From an uncultured Pelosinus sp. (GTDB lineage Bacteria > Bacillota > Negativicutes > Sporomusales > Acetonemataceae): a stretch of DNA of 64,000 bases. The position numbers were made by a program, and so were the translations under genes. The notes beneath the pieces are model-generated. The model saw only the letters and a list, made by a program, of their open reading frames with translations, did no database searches and was not told the origin of the DNA. Positions 7,858 to 16,355 of this stretch are shown in pieces. The DNA is taken from positions 1 through 64,000 of the forward strand of contig UQPB01000002.1 in the NCBI GenBank assembly GCA_900542835.1. Reading direction: 5' to 3'. The stretch's first letter is position 1. Every line of letters starts with the position of its first letter.

Positions 7858-7892
7858 CAGGCGACCGCGATTCCTGGGCTCGCGGTTGCCTG
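7858..7892. repeat. Inverted repeat between sigK and the TctC gene
   Basis: The arms 7858-7870 and 7880-7892 pair over 13 positions (one G-T) around a 9-nt loop. There is no T-run on either side, so it is not a standard terminator. It lies between two convergent genes. Confidence 0.5.
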
Positions 7893-7952
7893 GCGCTGGC
7901 CGAATTCACAAAGCCAAAATCAGCGTCTTTTTCTGTAGAACTTGAAATGGCA

Positions 7953-8966
7953 CTACTTTTTTTGCGCTTTGATCAGTTCGGCAATGCCCGTTTCCTGTAC
8001 AACCTTGCCATATTTATGGCCTTCTTCAGCCCATTTAATCGCTGTTGCCTCTGCATCCAAATAATCTACGGGTTGACCAAGCTGCTGCATGTTTGTCCTA
8101 AATTCCGGTGAGACGACAATCTTTTTTAGACTCGTCTCCAGTTTTGCTTTTATGCTGCCCGGCAGACCCTTCGGTGCGGCTACGGCAAACCAATAATTCG
8201 CAACAACATCTAGCCCCTGTTCCCGAAAGGTCGGAACATCCCGCAAGACAGGATCATCAAGTCGCTTTTCCCCGGAAACAGCCAGAGCGCGCAATGTGCC
8301 GCTGCGTACATGCTCCTTAATTGCCGCTGGTCCGACAAAAATCAGCTGAATATGTCCTCCCAATAAGGCAGCCGTAATTTCGCCGCCGCCGCGAAAGGGG
8401 ACTTGCTCCAGGGCAATACCGGCGTTTTTGCCGAACATTTCACCAACTATATGTGAGATTGAGCCTATGCCTCCATGGGCAAATTTTAGTTTGCCCGGAT
8501 GGCTTTGAGCATAGTGGATCAGATCATTGAGGTTATTCCAGGGCTGATTGGCTTGAACGACTAGTAACGAAGGTGCAGAGGCAACTTGAATGATAGGATC
8601 TAGCGATGTGGGATAATGATATTTTGCCTGCCCGTATAATGGGTGCAGTACAATTTCGGGACCGACGATCCCTAACGTATACCCGTCCGCCTGTGAGGAT
8701 ACCAACTCATTCCAACCGATGGAGCCTGCCCCACCTGTTCGATTAACGACAATCATTGGCCGTCCTAACTGTGTTGCAACTGACTTCTCCATTTCACGGG
8801 CGAGGAGATCCATCCCTCCGCCGACGCTAAACGGTACAATCATCGTAATTGACTTATCGGGATATTCGCTTGGGGTTGCAATAACACTGGTTTTCTTACC
8901 AGTGCATCCCCCCGTTAATACCGCAATGGTCAAAAGCAAAGATAGTATTCTTGTTGAACTTTTCAC
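7953..8966 (-). CDS. TctC/Bug-family solute-binding lipoprotein
   Basis: Periplasmic or surface binding protein of tripartite tricarboxylate transporters, which catches carboxylates for a TctA/TctB membrane pair. The 337-residue protein has a lipoprotein signal with lipobox LTGG-C21, then YPDKSITMIVPFSVGGGMDLLAR, the typical Bug start, and GGAGSIGWNEL. The whole length is that of one binding domain. GTG at 8966 follows AGGAGGTAG. No tctA or tctB lies beside it, so it is a solitary binding protein that either serves a transporter elsewhere or acts as a sensor partner. It has its own promoter at 9002-9030. Confidence 0.9.
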   Translation of the reverse strand: MKSSTRILSLLLTIAVLTGGCTGKKTSVIATPSEYPDKSITMIVPFSVGGGMDLLAREMEKSVATQLGRPMIVVNRTGGAGSIGWNELVSSQADGYTLGIVGPEIVLHPLYGQAKYHYPTSLDPIIQVASAPSLLVVQANQPWNNLNDLIHYAQSHPGKLKFAHGGIGSISHIVGEMFGKNAGIALEQVPFRGGGEITAALLGGHIQLIFVGPAAIKEHVRSGTLRALAVSGEKRLDDPVLRDVPTFREQGLDVVANYWFAVAAPKGLPGSIKAKLETSLKKIVVSPEFRTNMQQLGQPVDYLDAEATAIKWAEEGHKYGKVVQETGIAELIKAQKK

Positions 8967-9001
8967 ACAGCTACCTCCTGTTGCGGTTTTTGTCTGTGTT
9001 T

Positions 9002-9030
9002 AGTATATCATAATGGAAAATAGTGGACAA
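9002..9030 (-). promoter_or_regulatory. Sigma-A promoter of the TctC gene
   Basis: On the - strand, TTGTCC (9030-9025) and TATACT (9007-9002) are separated by exactly 17 nt. The predicted start is about 30 nt upstream of the GTG codon. Confidence 0.65.
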
Positions 9031-9063
9031 TATTAAATAATTTTACAAAAATAGTGATTGTCC
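9025..9063. promoter_or_regulatory. Possible operator: GGACAAT / ATTGTCC inverted repeat
   Basis: GGACAAT at 9025-9031 and ATTGTCC at 9057-9063 are exact inverted copies 25 bases apart in an AT-rich stretch. The first half overlaps the -35 box of the TctC promoter, a position suited to a repressor or looping regulator. Confidence 0.35.
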
Positions 9064-9148
9064 GACAAAATATGATCTTTCACTGCGATGTGATTACAAT
9101 TAAGTCCTATGTGCAATAATGATAGTGGGGGGAGGTGAAAAGCGGACG

Positions 9149-9355
9149 ATGCGGCATTCTTTTACCTGCGCAGCGTCCGTAACCAACATGACAGAATGGG
9201 GTAAACGAATGCTGATGGGAACGGCTCTATTGGCGATTTATATGCTGTTGCGTATAGATTGGGGCTTCGAACCCTATCTGACACTATTCACCGGGATCTT
9301 AATTGGAGTTTGTCTTGCCGGTGCGCTTGTGTGGTGGCGAGACCGGAACTGGTAG
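9149..9355 (+). CDS. Hypothetical membrane protein, 68 aa
   Basis: Unknown small protein with two hydrophobic spans, about residues 20-36 (MLMGTALLAIYMLL) and 44-62 (LTLFTGILIGVCLAGALVW), and a basic/aromatic tail WWRDRNW. ATG at 9149 is preferred over 9119 because a strong GGGGGGAGGTGA (9127-9138) lies between them. It is divergent from the TctC gene, and the shared 180-base gap holds the TctC promoter. I do not recognise a family. Confidence 0.55.
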   Translation: MRHSFTCAASVTNMTEWGKRMLMGTALLAIYMLLRIDWGFEPYLTLFTGILIGVCLAGALVWWRDRNW

Positions 9356-9401
9356 GCAGCTTGAAACGGCGGCGCGGTCCGGAAAGTTCCTGCCTCTTCC
9401 A

Positions 9402-9430
9402 TGGACGCAGCAGTTGCTTTTATATATAAT
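9402..9430 (+). promoter_or_regulatory. Candidate sigma-A promoter for the 45-aa gene
   Basis: TGGACG (9402-9407) and a perfect TATAAT (9425-9430) are 17 nt apart, about 35 bases before the 45-aa open frame. Confidence 0.4.
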
Positions 9431-9464
9431 ATGTACTATAAACCGACAGCAAGAGAGGAAGACG

Positions 9465-9602
9465 ATGAAGCCTAAATATCGTAATGCAAGACTATTCACC
9501 TGTCTTTTGCCATGGCTGCGGAAAGCTTCTTCCGGTTGGAACAGGGAAATCGAAGTTACCGGTCGCGAAGTCACGCAGATTCAGATTGACAGAACCGCTT
9601 GA
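9465..9602 (+). CDS. Hypothetical basic peptide, 45 aa
   Basis: A short frame with its own GAGAGGAAG ribosome-binding site, a possible promoter 35 bases upstream and an intrinsic terminator right after its stop, so it looks like a complete one-gene unit. The product starts MKPKYRNARLF, has a short hydrophobic patch CLLPWL, then a polar, beta-prone tail (IEVTGREVTQIQIDRTA). No family is recognised. Confidence 0.5.
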   Translation: MKPKYRNARLFTCLLPWLRKASSGWNREIEVTGREVTQIQIDRTA

Positions 9603-9604
9603 TT

Positions 9605-9632
9605 AATGCCTGCCGTTATGGCGGGCATTTTT
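9605..9632 (+). terminator. Intrinsic terminator
   Basis: ATGCCTGCC (9606-9614) pairs with GGCGGGCAT (9620-9628) with one G-T pair, followed by TTTTT. It closes the 45-aa gene unit. Confidence 0.75.
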
Positions 9633-9817
9633 GCTGCATGCCGTTAAGGCAACAGGGCTGAACCTTAAGAAGGTCTATGTACGCAGGCGGCTGCTTTTCC
9701 ACAGGTGTTGACTGCTTTCGGTTTGTTGAACAGAAATGAACTTTCTGCCGCTGCCGGCTAACAGGCGCATTTTCTGAGACCTGTGCTGCTCGCCAGTGGC
9801 AAGCGGCGGTTTGAGTA

Positions 9818-9826
9818 TGGTACAAT
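9818..9826 (+). promoter_or_regulatory. Candidate extended -10 promoter for yqeG
   Basis: TGG followed by TACAAT forms an extended -10 element 26 bases before the yqeG start. No good -35 is seen. The rest of 9633-9852 shows no gene. Confidence 0.35.
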
Positions 9827-9852
9827 GAAAAAAAGATTTTTTAGGAGGCGCG

Positions 9853-10356
9853 ATGCTGCGACTGCTTTGTCCCCGGATGATGTTCAATACAGTGCTGGAG
9901 GTAGATGCTGATCGATTGCGGCGACAGGGTATCGGCGGCGTAGTTCTCGACCTTGATAATACCCTGCTGCCCTGGGGCGGCGAAGCAATTGCCCCTGAAG
10001 TCTCTGTGTGGCTGAGAGGCCTGCTGGCGGCTAATATGAAAGCGGGATTTGTTTCGAATAATCATACCAGCCGGGTGAGTGCGCTTGCCGCTCAATTTGC
10101 CATTCCGTATGCAGCCCGTGCTTTGAAACCATCTGGCCGCGGCTTCCGGCAGGTTATGGCAGCCATGCAGCTGCCGCCTGAGCAGGTTGCGGTAATCGGC
10201 GATCAGCTGTTTACCGATATTTTGGGAGGCAATCGGCTGGGCTGCTGGACAATCTGGGTGAAACCATTGAGTAATCATGAATTTATCGGTACTAAAATTA
10301 CCCGGCAGCTGGAAGCGGTAGCTGTGCGGCTGCTGCGAGCTAAAAATATGATCTAG
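9853..10356 (+). CDS. yqeG: YqeG family HAD IIIA phosphatase
   Basis: HAD-superfamily phosphatase of 167 residues. It shows the nucleophile motif LDLDNTLLPW near residues 32-41, motif II SNNHTSR near 58-64, the conserved lysine in LKPSG, and motif III GDQLFTDILGGN near 116-127. These give all catalytic positions of the YqeG/mitochondrial PTPMT-like HAD group, whose members include phosphatidylglycerophosphate phosphatases. The bacterial substrate is not fixed by sequence. The ATG follows TAGGAGGCGCG. The next gene starts 11 bases downstream. Confidence 0.9.
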   Translation: MLRLLCPRMMFNTVLEVDADRLRRQGIGGVVLDLDNTLLPWGGEAIAPEVSVWLRGLLAANMKAGFVSNNHTSRVSALAAQFAIPYAARALKPSGRGFRQVMAAMQLPPEQVAVIGDQLFTDILGGNRLGCWTIWVKPLSNHEFIGTKITRQLEAVAVRLLRAKNMI

Positions 10357-10367
10357 GAGAGATACGA

Positions 10368-11144
10368 ATGAAAGTTGCGCTGCTGCAGATGCAAATAACT
10401 TCCGGGGCTGTACCGGTCAATCGCCGGCGAGGCCTGGAAATGGTTGAAAAGGCGGCCGCCCAGGCGGAGGTCCTGGTGCTGCCGGAAATATGGACAACCG
10501 GATACCAGCTAAAGGATCTTGCTTTGTGGGCTGAGGAGGAAAGCGGCTATGTCATCAGTGAGCTAAGGCACATCGCCCGTTTGAAGAACAGCTGGATTAT
10601 TGCCGGATCGATGCCGCTGCGGGGGAAGGCTGGAATTACCAATACCATGCTGGCAATAGCGCCTGACGGTACTATTGCTGCCCGCTATGATAAAATTCAT
10701 ATGTTCAGTCTGTATGGCGAAGGCCGCTTTTTTCAAGCCGGTTCAGGCCGCAGCCTTTTTTCTTTGGCTGGCACACAAACCGGATTGGCTATTTGCTATG
10801 ATCTCCGCTTTCCAGAGCTATTTCGGTCCTTGGCGCTGGCAGGAGCAGAACTGGTCGTTGTCGCCGCTGAATGGCCTGAAGCAAGAAGCGCCCACTGGCG
10901 GCTGTTAAATCAGGCCAGGGCGATTGAAAATCAGCTGTTTGTGGTTGCGGTGAATTGTGTCGGCGAGCATAAGGGGCTGCGGTTTGGCGGGCAGTCGCTG
11001 GTTGTTGCGCCCGACGGTGCGATTGTGGCAGAGGGCACCGGCCAGGAAGAGATTATACTGGCCGATCTGGATATAAGTTTAGTTGAAAAGACCCGTCAGG
11101 CAATGTCAGTTTGGCAGGATAGACGTCCGGAACTATATTTATAA
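10368..11144 (+). CDS. Carbon-nitrogen hydrolase (nitrilase superfamily, omega-amidase-like)
   Basis: Cytosolic amidase with the Glu-Lys-Cys triad of the nitrilase fold: E40 (VLPEIW), K109 (YDKIHMF) and C143 (AICYDLRFPE). The 258-residue size and these motifs place it with Nit2/YafV-type omega-amidases, which hydrolyse alpha-ketoglutaramate and similar amides as repair enzymes. The exact substrate is inference. It follows yqeG by 11 bases with GGAGAG before ATG, so they are one operon. The gap to pilB is about 100 bases and has a TTGACA at 11181 but no good -10. Confidence 0.87.
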   Translation: MKVALLQMQITSGAVPVNRRRGLEMVEKAAAQAEVLVLPEIWTTGYQLKDLALWAEEESGYVISELRHIARLKNSWIIAGSMPLRGKAGITNTMLAIAPDGTIAARYDKIHMFSLYGEGRFFQAGSGRSLFSLAGTQTGLAICYDLRFPELFRSLALAGAELVVVAAEWPEARSAHWRLLNQARAIENQLFVVAVNCVGEHKGLRFGGQSLVVAPDGAIVAEGTGQEEIILADLDISLVEKTRQAMSVWQDRRPELYL

Positions 11145-11246
11145 TATATTTTTACTGATTTTGGCATAAACAAGCAGGAGTTGACAAATAGAAACAAGAA
11201 AAATGAGTTTGTTGCGAATTTTCTGTTGCTTTAAGGGGATGACAGT

Positions 11247-12875
11247 GTGAGGACTGCTGACGGTCTGGAGGACATCCTGCTTAATGCCGGCCGCGTTACG
11301 TGCGGCCAGTTAGCAAAGGCGATGGAGGTGAGGGAGAAAACAGGCCAACGGTTGAGCCGTTGTTTAGTCAGCCTGGGCTATCTTTCGGAAACTGCGCTGC
11401 TGGAGATATGGGAACGCCAGCTGGGCTTTAAGCGGATTGAGCTGATCCCTGCGCAGATTGAACATCATCTCTCCGGGCTGATTCCCCGGACAATGGCCGA
11501 GCTCCATCTGGTTATTCCGGTGGCCCGCCGTGCACAAATGCTGCTGCTGGCAATGGCTGATCCGACCGACACTGCCGCTATTGAGGCTGTCCGCGCAGCT
11601 GCCGGCATTCCTGTCGAGCCGCTGCTGGCAGAGGAAGACGCCATTTTAGCGGCAATTAACCGGGTTTATGCCGCTAACCCGCCCGGACATTCATTGCCGC
11701 CAAAGCTGGAAGAACTGCCGTTGCCGGAAATGGTTAACACGCTGATCTCACAGGCGATACACGAGCAGGCCAGTGATATTCATCTAGAACCGCAGGAGCG
11801 GCATTTTCGCATCCGCTTGCGTATTGACGGTTTTTTACGGGAATTTGCCTTGTTTCCCCGCAGCCTTCACGCGGCTGTTGTCTCCAGGCTTAAGCTGCTC
11901 AGCGATATGGATATTGCTGAAAAGCGGCTGCCGCAGGACGGACGGCTGAAAGTGAGGGAGGCCGGCCGGGAAGTAGACATTCGTGTCGCAACGCTGCCGA
12001 CAATTCTGGGAGAGAAGATGGTACTGCGTCTGCTCGACCGGCAGGATGATTTATGGGATTTGAACCGGCTTGGCCTGTCGGAACAGGTGCTGACACAGTA
12101 TCGCAGTCTTTATCAGCAGCCCTACGGGTTGATCTTGATCACCGGCCCCACCGGCTCCGGCAAGACGACAACCCTGTATTCGACCTTGACGCTACTGAAC
12201 CAGACTGACCGTAATATCATAACAGTAGAAGATCCGGTAGAATATCAATTGACCGGGATTAGTCAAGTACAGGTTAATCTAAAGGCCGGTATGCAATTTG
12301 CCAATGGATTGAGGGCTATTTTGCGGCAGGACCCTGATGTAATCATGGTAGGGGAGATTCGCGATATGGAAACGGCGGACATTGCGATCCGTGCGGCTTT
12401 AACCGGTCATCTTGTATTCAGCACTTTACATACCAACGATGCGGCTGGGGCGATTGTCCGGCTGCTGGAGATGGGAGCAGCCCCTTTTTTGGTCGCGTCT
12501 TCGGTGCTGGGGGCGGCTGCGCAGCGGTTGGTCCGAACAATTTGTCCGGACTGCCGCGAACAATATTGGCTGCCGCCCGCTTCCCCGGAACGGGCTTACT
12601 GGGGCCTTGGCTCCGGTCCTGTCAGGTTATGGCGGGGGCGAGGCTGTTCTGCCTGCGGTCAAACCGGTTATAAAGGCAGGATGGCGATTGTTGAGTTGAT
12701 GCCGGTGACTGCCGCCTTGAGGAATTTAATTCAAAATAGTGCTGAGCATGCTGCCATAGCCGCCTGCGCCGTTAGAGAAGGCATGGTCAGCATGCATCAG
12801 GATGGCTTGGATAAAGCGCTCGCAGGCCACACCACGCTGTCAGAGGTCAGGCGGGTTGCCTGTGCGCTGCAGTAA
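11247..12875 (+). CDS. pilB: Type IV pilus assembly ATPase PilB/GspE
   Basis: Cytoplasmic hexameric ATPase that powers pilus extension. Residues 1-140 are the MshEN-type N-terminal domain. The catalytic core has SDIHLEP at 176-182, Walker A GPTGSGKTT at 300-308, the Asp box VEDPVEY at 327-333, Walker B DPDVIMVGE at 362-370 and the His box STLHTNDA. A tetracysteine zinc site follows (CPDC ... CSAC), as in PilB/GspE. The 542-residue length is typical. The start is GTG with AAGGGGATG upstream. It is first in a T4P operon. MshEN domains in some PilB proteins bind c-di-GMP; whether this one does is not evident. Confidence 0.94.
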   Translation: MRTADGLEDILLNAGRVTCGQLAKAMEVREKTGQRLSRCLVSLGYLSETALLEIWERQLGFKRIELIPAQIEHHLSGLIPRTMAELHLVIPVARRAQMLLLAMADPTDTAAIEAVRAAAGIPVEPLLAEEDAILAAINRVYAANPPGHSLPPKLEELPLPEMVNTLISQAIHEQASDIHLEPQERHFRIRLRIDGFLREFALFPRSLHAAVVSRLKLLSDMDIAEKRLPQDGRLKVREAGREVDIRVATLPTILGEKMVLRLLDRQDDLWDLNRLGLSEQVLTQYRSLYQQPYGLILITGPTGSGKTTTLYSTLTLLNQTDRNIITVEDPVEYQLTGISQVQVNLKAGMQFANGLRAILRQDPDVIMVGEIRDMETADIAIRAALTGHLVFSTLHTNDAAGAIVRLLEMGAAPFLVASSVLGAAAQRLVRTICPDCREQYWLPPASPERAYWGLGSGPVRLWRGRGCSACGQTGYKGRMAIVELMPVTAALRNLIQNSAEHAAIAACAVREGMVSMHQDGLDKALAGHTTLSEVRRVACALQ

Positions 12876-12887
12876 GGAGAATTCTTT

Positions 12888-13925
12888 ATGAGGGTTGAAG
12901 CGATTTTGGCGGAAGCTATGCTGCGACAGGCCTCTGATGTGCATTTGACGGTCGGTCTGCCGCCAATGCTGCGAATTAACGGTCAACTGGCAGCGACGGA
13001 TGCGGCTCCGTTGTGCTCAACTGATACGGAGAAGATGCTGGCGGCGCTGGCGTCAGACATACAACTGCGGCAGTTTGCCATCGCTGGTGACCTTGATTTT
13101 GCGGCTGCTTTTGCCACCGGTCGCTGCCGGGTAAATGTCTTCCGGCAGCAAGGCTCTGTTGCCCTGGCGATACGAATCATCAATCAACAACCGCCGTCAT
13201 TGGCCGAACTTGGCCATCCTGCCGCTTTATTTGGTCTTGCCCGACTGACTCGCGGTCTGGTGCTGGTTACAGGGCCAGCCGGCAGCGGCAAATCGACAAC
13301 GCTGGCGGCACTGCTCGATTTGATCAATAGTGAACGTAATTGTCATATCCTCACTCTGGAGGACCCGATTGAATATGTCCACCGTCATCGCAGAAGCATA
13401 GTGCATCAGCGCGAGATTTATCACGACTCGCAGACTTTTGCCACGGCTTTACGCGCCGCTCTGCGCGAAGATCCCGATGTTATCATGCTGGGGGAAATGC
13501 GCGATCCGGAAACGATTACGACTGCTGTCACTGCGGCTGAAACAGGCCATCTGGTATTGGCAAGTCTGCATACGGGAGGGGCCATTCAAACCATAGACCG
13601 GATTGTGGACAGCTTTCCCGCCTACCAACAGCAGCAAGTCCGGAGCCAGCTGGCCAATGTGCTGCAAGGCGCGGTTGCGCAGCAACTGCTGCCGCGTGCC
13701 GATGGCAGAGGCCGAATTGCCGCTTGCGAAATTTTGATTTGCACACCGGCAATAAGCAATTTGATCCGGGAGGGAAAGACACATCAAATCGCTTCCCTGA
13801 TGCAGACCGGATCACGTTACGGTATGCGGACAATGGACAACAGTCTCAACGAATTATGCAGCCGCGGACAAATCAGTCGGGAAACGGCACTGGCCTATGC
13901 CGCGGGAATGCTTACCGCTAATTAG
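12888..13925 (+). CDS. pilT: Pilus retraction ATPase PilT
   Basis: Hexameric ATPase that drives depolymerisation and retraction of the pilus, needed for twitching and DNA uptake. The 345-residue protein starts VEAILAEAMLRQASDVHL, has Walker A GPAGSGKST at 129-137, EDPIEYVH near 158-165, Walker B REDPDVIMLGEMRD near 183-196 and the His motif LASLHT. It lacks the long N-terminal domain and the zinc cysteines of PilB, which separates the two. It starts 12 bases after pilB. Its presence argues for a dynamic pilus rather than a simple secretion pseudopilus. Confidence 0.93.
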   Translation: MRVEAILAEAMLRQASDVHLTVGLPPMLRINGQLAATDAAPLCSTDTEKMLAALASDIQLRQFAIAGDLDFAAAFATGRCRVNVFRQQGSVALAIRIINQQPPSLAELGHPAALFGLARLTRGLVLVTGPAGSGKSTTLAALLDLINSERNCHILTLEDPIEYVHRHRRSIVHQREIYHDSQTFATALRAALREDPDVIMLGEMRDPETITTAVTAAETGHLVLASLHTGGAIQTIDRIVDSFPAYQQQQVRSQLANVLQGAVAQQLLPRADGRGRIAACEILICTPAISNLIREGKTHQIASLMQTGSRYGMRTMDNSLNELCSRGQISRETALAYAAGMLTAN

Positions 13926-13934
13926 GAGGGCATT

Positions 13935-15149
13935 ATGCCGCTTTACTCGTATACGGCCCGCGACAGCGGCGGGCGGCTCGTCAGCGGTTCGTTTGACGCT
14001 TCCAGCCGTGCCGAGGCGGCGGCCTATGTTCGCAGTCAAGGTCTGTATATCACGAAACTTTCTATTCCTAATCAGTGGGCGGTTTTGGCCGGCAATTGCC
14101 TGGGGGGCGGCGTGAGCAGGCGTGATCTGGCAATCTTTTGCCGTTTGTTTGCGGTTATGCTGAGTGCGGGATTGCCAATACATGCAACGTTGACAGTGCT
14201 GATTGAGCAGACAGCGAATAGACGGCTGCGGGAAGCGACCCGGCAGGTTTTTGCCCGGGTGCAGGAAGGAAAGCCGCTTGGCGGCAGTTTTAGCGAGCAG
14301 CCGCGTATCTTTCCGGCGGTAATGCTTAGCATGCTCAAGGCTGGGGAGCTGGGAGGCTCTCTTGACAGTGTGCTGACTCGTCTGGCCATTCAGTTTGAGA
14401 ACGAGCACCGTCTGGAGGAAAAAATTAAATCAGCCCTGGCGTATCCGCTGGTCGTTATTGTCATGACGCTGTTAGCAGTTGGTTTCTTACTGATTTTTGT
14501 ATTGCCGGTTTTTGTTCGCCTGTTTGTTACGTTTCAGCTGGAACTGCCGCTGCTGACGCGCCTGCTGCTGGCGGCAGGCGCTTGGGTACAGGTGTATTGG
14601 CCGCTGCTGCTGTTGTTGACCGCCGGTAGCGCCGCCCTGTTCTTCTATTGGGAAAAGCAGCCGTCTTTCCATCGCTGGATTGATCCGCTGCTGCTGCGTC
14701 TGCCATTGGTTGGCTTGCTGCTCCATAAGCTGGCTATCGCCCGTTTCAGCCGTACTTTAGGCAGTTTGCTGCGCGGCGGTGTGCCGGTTTTGCAAGCTAT
14801 TGAAGTGGTAAAATACGCAGCGGTCAATCAAGCGATTGTTCAGGCCTTGAGCCGGACACAGAACGGTATTTGCCAGGGGATTGAACTGGCAGTTGCCTTA
14901 AAGGCCAGCGGTATGTTTCCGCCGCTGGTTGTGCAGATGATCGCGATTGGTGAGGCAACGGGCGCCTTGGATAGTATGCTTGATAAGATTGCCGATTTCT
15001 ACGAAAGTGATGTTGATGCAATGGCCGGCCGGCTCAGCAGCATGCTGGAGCCATTGGTTATCGGCATCCTCGGTTTGCTTATCGGCTTGATCGTGTTTGC
15101 TGTGCTGCTGCCCATCATGGATGCCATCAGCGGTGCGGCATTGCGCTGA
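13935..15149 (+). CDS. pilC: Inner-membrane platform protein PilC/GspF
   Basis: Polytopic platform protein linking the ATPases to the growing pilus. Of 404 residues, two GspF repeats are seen: a cytosolic domain at about 60-165 (ARDLAIFCRLFAVMLSAG, KAGELGGSLD), membrane spans near 170-192 and 218-238, a second domain (FSRTLGSLLRGGVPVLQAIEVV, IAIGEATGALDSMLDKIADFYE), and a last span at the C-terminus. The N-terminus begins MPLYSYTARDSGGRLVSG, typical of PilC. The ATG follows AGGAGG with a 9-base gap after pilT. Confidence 0.94.
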   Translation: MPLYSYTARDSGGRLVSGSFDASSRAEAAAYVRSQGLYITKLSIPNQWAVLAGNCLGGGVSRRDLAIFCRLFAVMLSAGLPIHATLTVLIEQTANRRLREATRQVFARVQEGKPLGGSFSEQPRIFPAVMLSMLKAGELGGSLDSVLTRLAIQFENEHRLEEKIKSALAYPLVVIVMTLLAVGFLLIFVLPVFVRLFVTFQLELPLLTRLLLAAGAWVQVYWPLLLLLTAGSAALFFYWEKQPSFHRWIDPLLLRLPLVGLLLHKLAIARFSRTLGSLLRGGVPVLQAIEVVKYAAVNQAIVQALSRTQNGICQGIELAVALKASGMFPPLVVQMIAIGEATGALDSMLDKIADFYESDVDAMAGRLSSMLEPLVIGILGLLIGLIVFAVLLPIMDAISGAALR

Positions 15150-15165
15150 AAGGAGAGGTGGAGAA

Positions 15166-15567
15166 ATGGGTGAAAGACAGCAGCAAGGCGGTTTTACGCT
15201 GGTTGAACTGGTCATCGTAATTGCCATCATCGGCATTTTAGCGGCGATGGCGGTACCAAAATTCGGCGAATTGACCGCAAATGCGAACGGTGCCAAGGTG
15301 CTTGCCGATCTGCGGACTATTGACAGTGCCATTGCCATGGCAGCTGCCAATGGAATTACTGTCAATGAGCTTAACCAGACAGCTGCCTATCTGCAGGCTG
15401 TTCCTTTGCCGCCTGGCGCCAATGCGGCATTGAAGTTAAGGAAAAGCAGCGATGGCTTGATGGCGGACTATACAGTACCAGCGGCGCCGGCTTACAGCGT
15501 TCATAACGGCAGAGCGGCGCTGAAGATCAGTGATGGCAAGTATATTTATGCCAGCGGTGGTTATTGA
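15166..15567 (+). CDS. pilA: Major type IV pilin, PilA/ComGC-like
   Basis: Prepilin of 133 residues. A short leader MGERQQQGG is cut before FTLVELVIVIAIIGIL, giving the class III signal with Glu at mature position 5 and a long hydrophobic helix. The globular part is small and has no cysteine pair. Of the five prepilin-like genes here it has the most canonical signal and lies directly after pilC, so it is the likely major pilin. ATG at 15166 has AGGAGAGG upstream; an earlier in-frame ATG lies inside pilC. Processing should be by PilD next door. Confidence 0.92.
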   Translation: MGERQQQGGFTLVELVIVIAIIGILAAMAVPKFGELTANANGAKVLADLRTIDSAIAMAAANGITVNELNQTAAYLQAVPLPPGANAALKLRKSSDGLMADYTVPAAPAYSVHNGRAALKISDGKYIYASGGY

Positions 15568-15604
15568 GCGGCGTTCGGCAGCCAGGCCTGAATAGGAGGC
15601 AAAA

Positions 15605-16351
15605 GTGACGTTTGTTTTTATTGCGCTGGCAGGTCTTATTGTTGGCAGCTTTCTGACTGTCTGTATTTACCGTATTCCACTGAGCCAGTCTATTGTTTTT
15701 CCACGTTCATACTGCCCGCATTGCCAGAAGAGTCTTACCCCGATGGAGCTTATTCCGTTACTAAGTTATCTTTTGCTGGCAGGGCAATGCCGCCATTGTC
15801 AGCAGGCGATTGCGTTCCGCTATCCGGCGGTCGAGCTGCTGACTGCCATCCTCTTTGCTTTTTGCTTTGCCGCTTGGGGCTGGAGCAGCCGCCTGATTGC
15901 CGCCTGGATTTTTAGTTCGTTTCTCGTCGTTATCACCTGGATTGACTTGGAACACCAATTGGTACTGAACCGCGTTTTAGTGTGGTTTTCATTGGCCGGT
16001 TTTTTCGCTGGCGCCGGACTGGGGACACCGGTGCTGGCAGATATGCTGATCGCAGCTGCCGGAGGTGGCAGCTGCATGCTGCTGATTGCTGTTCTCAGCC
16101 GGGGCGGAATGGGCGGCGGCGATATCAAGCTCACTGCCGCGCTGGGCATCTGGCTGGGCTGGCAGGGGACCCTTTTAGCCTTGTTTCTCGCATTTGTTTT
16201 TGCTGGTCTGACGGGAGTTTTCCTGCTGCTGGCGCGGATAAAGGGACGTAAAGACATGATTCCTTTTGCACCTTTTCTGTGCGCCGGTGCCTTTATGGCT
16301 CTTGTGTACGGTGCGAAGCTTTTAACGTGGTACTTCGGCCTGACGAGGTGA
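15605..16351 (+). CDS. pilD: Prepilin peptidase / N-methyltransferase PilD
   Basis: Membrane aspartic protease that removes prepilin leaders and methylates the new N-terminus. The 248-residue protein has the cytosolic zinc motif of paired cysteines C37/C40 and C62/C65 needed for the methylase form. Catalytic aspartates are D114 (ITWID) and D173 (GGGDIKL). It has about seven to eight membrane spans. The start is GTG with AGGAGG upstream. It serves the five prepilins of this operon. Confidence 0.94.
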   Translation: MTFVFIALAGLIVGSFLTVCIYRIPLSQSIVFPRSYCPHCQKSLTPMELIPLLSYLLLAGQCRHCQQAIAFRYPAVELLTAILFAFCFAAWGWSSRLIAAWIFSSFLVVITWIDLEHQLVLNRVLVWFSLAGFFAGAGLGTPVLADMLIAAAGGGSCMLLIAVLSRGGMGGGDIKLTAALGIWLGWQGTLLALFLAFVFAGLTGVFLLLARIKGRKDMIPFAPFLCAGAFMALVYGAKLLTWYFGLTR

Positions 16352-16355
16352 AATC

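Noticed and set aside
11163..11186. Sigma-54-like TGGCA...GCA and a TTGACA ahead of pilB
   Set aside because: The GG to GC distance is one base short of the -24/-12 pattern, and the TTGACA has no -10 box at 16-18 nt. No promoter is called.
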